From the NCBI GenBank assembly GCA_963708725.1, contig CAVPTL010000017.1:1-30460 (forward strand): a DNA stretch of 30,460 nucleotides, read 5' to 3'. The notes under the pieces were generated by a model. The model had not been told where the DNA came from and ran no database searches. It was given only the letters and a program-made list of their open reading frames with translations. Origin of the DNA: CAVPTL01 sp963708725 (lineage in GTDB: Bacteria; Actinomycetota; Thermoleophilia; Gaiellales; JAICJC01). The position numbers were made by a program, and so were the translations under genes. Position 1 is the first letter of the stretch. Every line of letters begins with the position of its first letter. Below are positions 30,459 through 30,460 of the stretch, in pieces.

Positions 30459-30460
30459 TG

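Noticed and set aside
1..30460. CRISPR array, tRNA, rRNA, prophage or IS element
   Set aside because: No regularly spaced direct repeats, tRNA-like cloverleaf, rRNA-like stretch, or transposase/integrase/phage gene was recognised.

Overview
This window is about 30 kb of high-GC DNA with many GTG starts, short SD sequences, ATGA/GTGA gene overlaps and strong G/C at third codon positions. The gene families (kinase-less actinobacterial-type sensor, LppX-like lipoprotein, DrrA/DrrB-type ABC pair, CDP-alcohol phosphatidyltransferase, GlpABC with DhaK/DhaL) suggest an actinobacterium, perhaps a deep branch such as Thermoleophilia. That placement is inference. I saw no rRNA, tRNA, CRISPR array, prophage or transposase gene.

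Region 1 (1-7.5 kb, + strand) is an uptake and catabolism cluster. A spermidine/putrescine-type ABC importer (two permeases, ATPase, Tat-lipoprotein binding protein) is followed by an MFS transporter, a FadR-subfamily GntR regulator, a fumarylacetoacetate-hydrolase-family enzyme and an UlaG-like metallo-hydrolase. The importer carries three probable single-base indels within 1.5 kb, one exactly at the Walker B aspartate of the ATPase. It is either decaying or the assembly has errors here.

Region 2 (7.5-13.4 kb) is mixed: a multi-pass sensor without a kinase domain, a small winged-helix-like protein, a secreted lipoprotein, a VOC-fold protein, a medium-chain dehydrogenase, a HAD phosphatase and a kelch protein with a SPOR-like tail.

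Region 3 (13.4-24.2 kb) is a convergent glycerol/dihydroxyacetone locus. On the + strand are a class II aldolase, a HAD phosphatase, dhaL (frameshifted), dhaK and a plsY-like acyltransferase. On the - strand are glpF, glpK, a tiny repeat protein built on GDFAxGQE, and glpABC. Together they take up glycerol, phosphorylate it, oxidise glycerol 3-phosphate to DHAP with electrons going to quinone, phosphorylate a triose-type ketone, condense trioses, and divert glycerol 3-phosphate to phospholipid. Similar palindromes (GAAC-AnC-GTTC) sit about 50 nt upstream of both glpF and the aldolase gene, suggesting one shared regulator.

Region 4 (24.3-30.3 kb) holds a pgsA-like synthase and NAD-dependent epimerase pair, a secreted serine hydrolase, a membrane-anchored FxLYD-like protein, and a DrrAB-type ABC exporter divergent from a TetR regulator, with a duplicated 18-bp operator-like sequence between them.

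Four copies of a 31-33 bp near-perfect palindrome with core GGTGCC-A-GGCACC lie at gene ends. They often supply the stop codons, and their arms co-vary so that pairing is kept. This is the clearest unexplained structure in the window.
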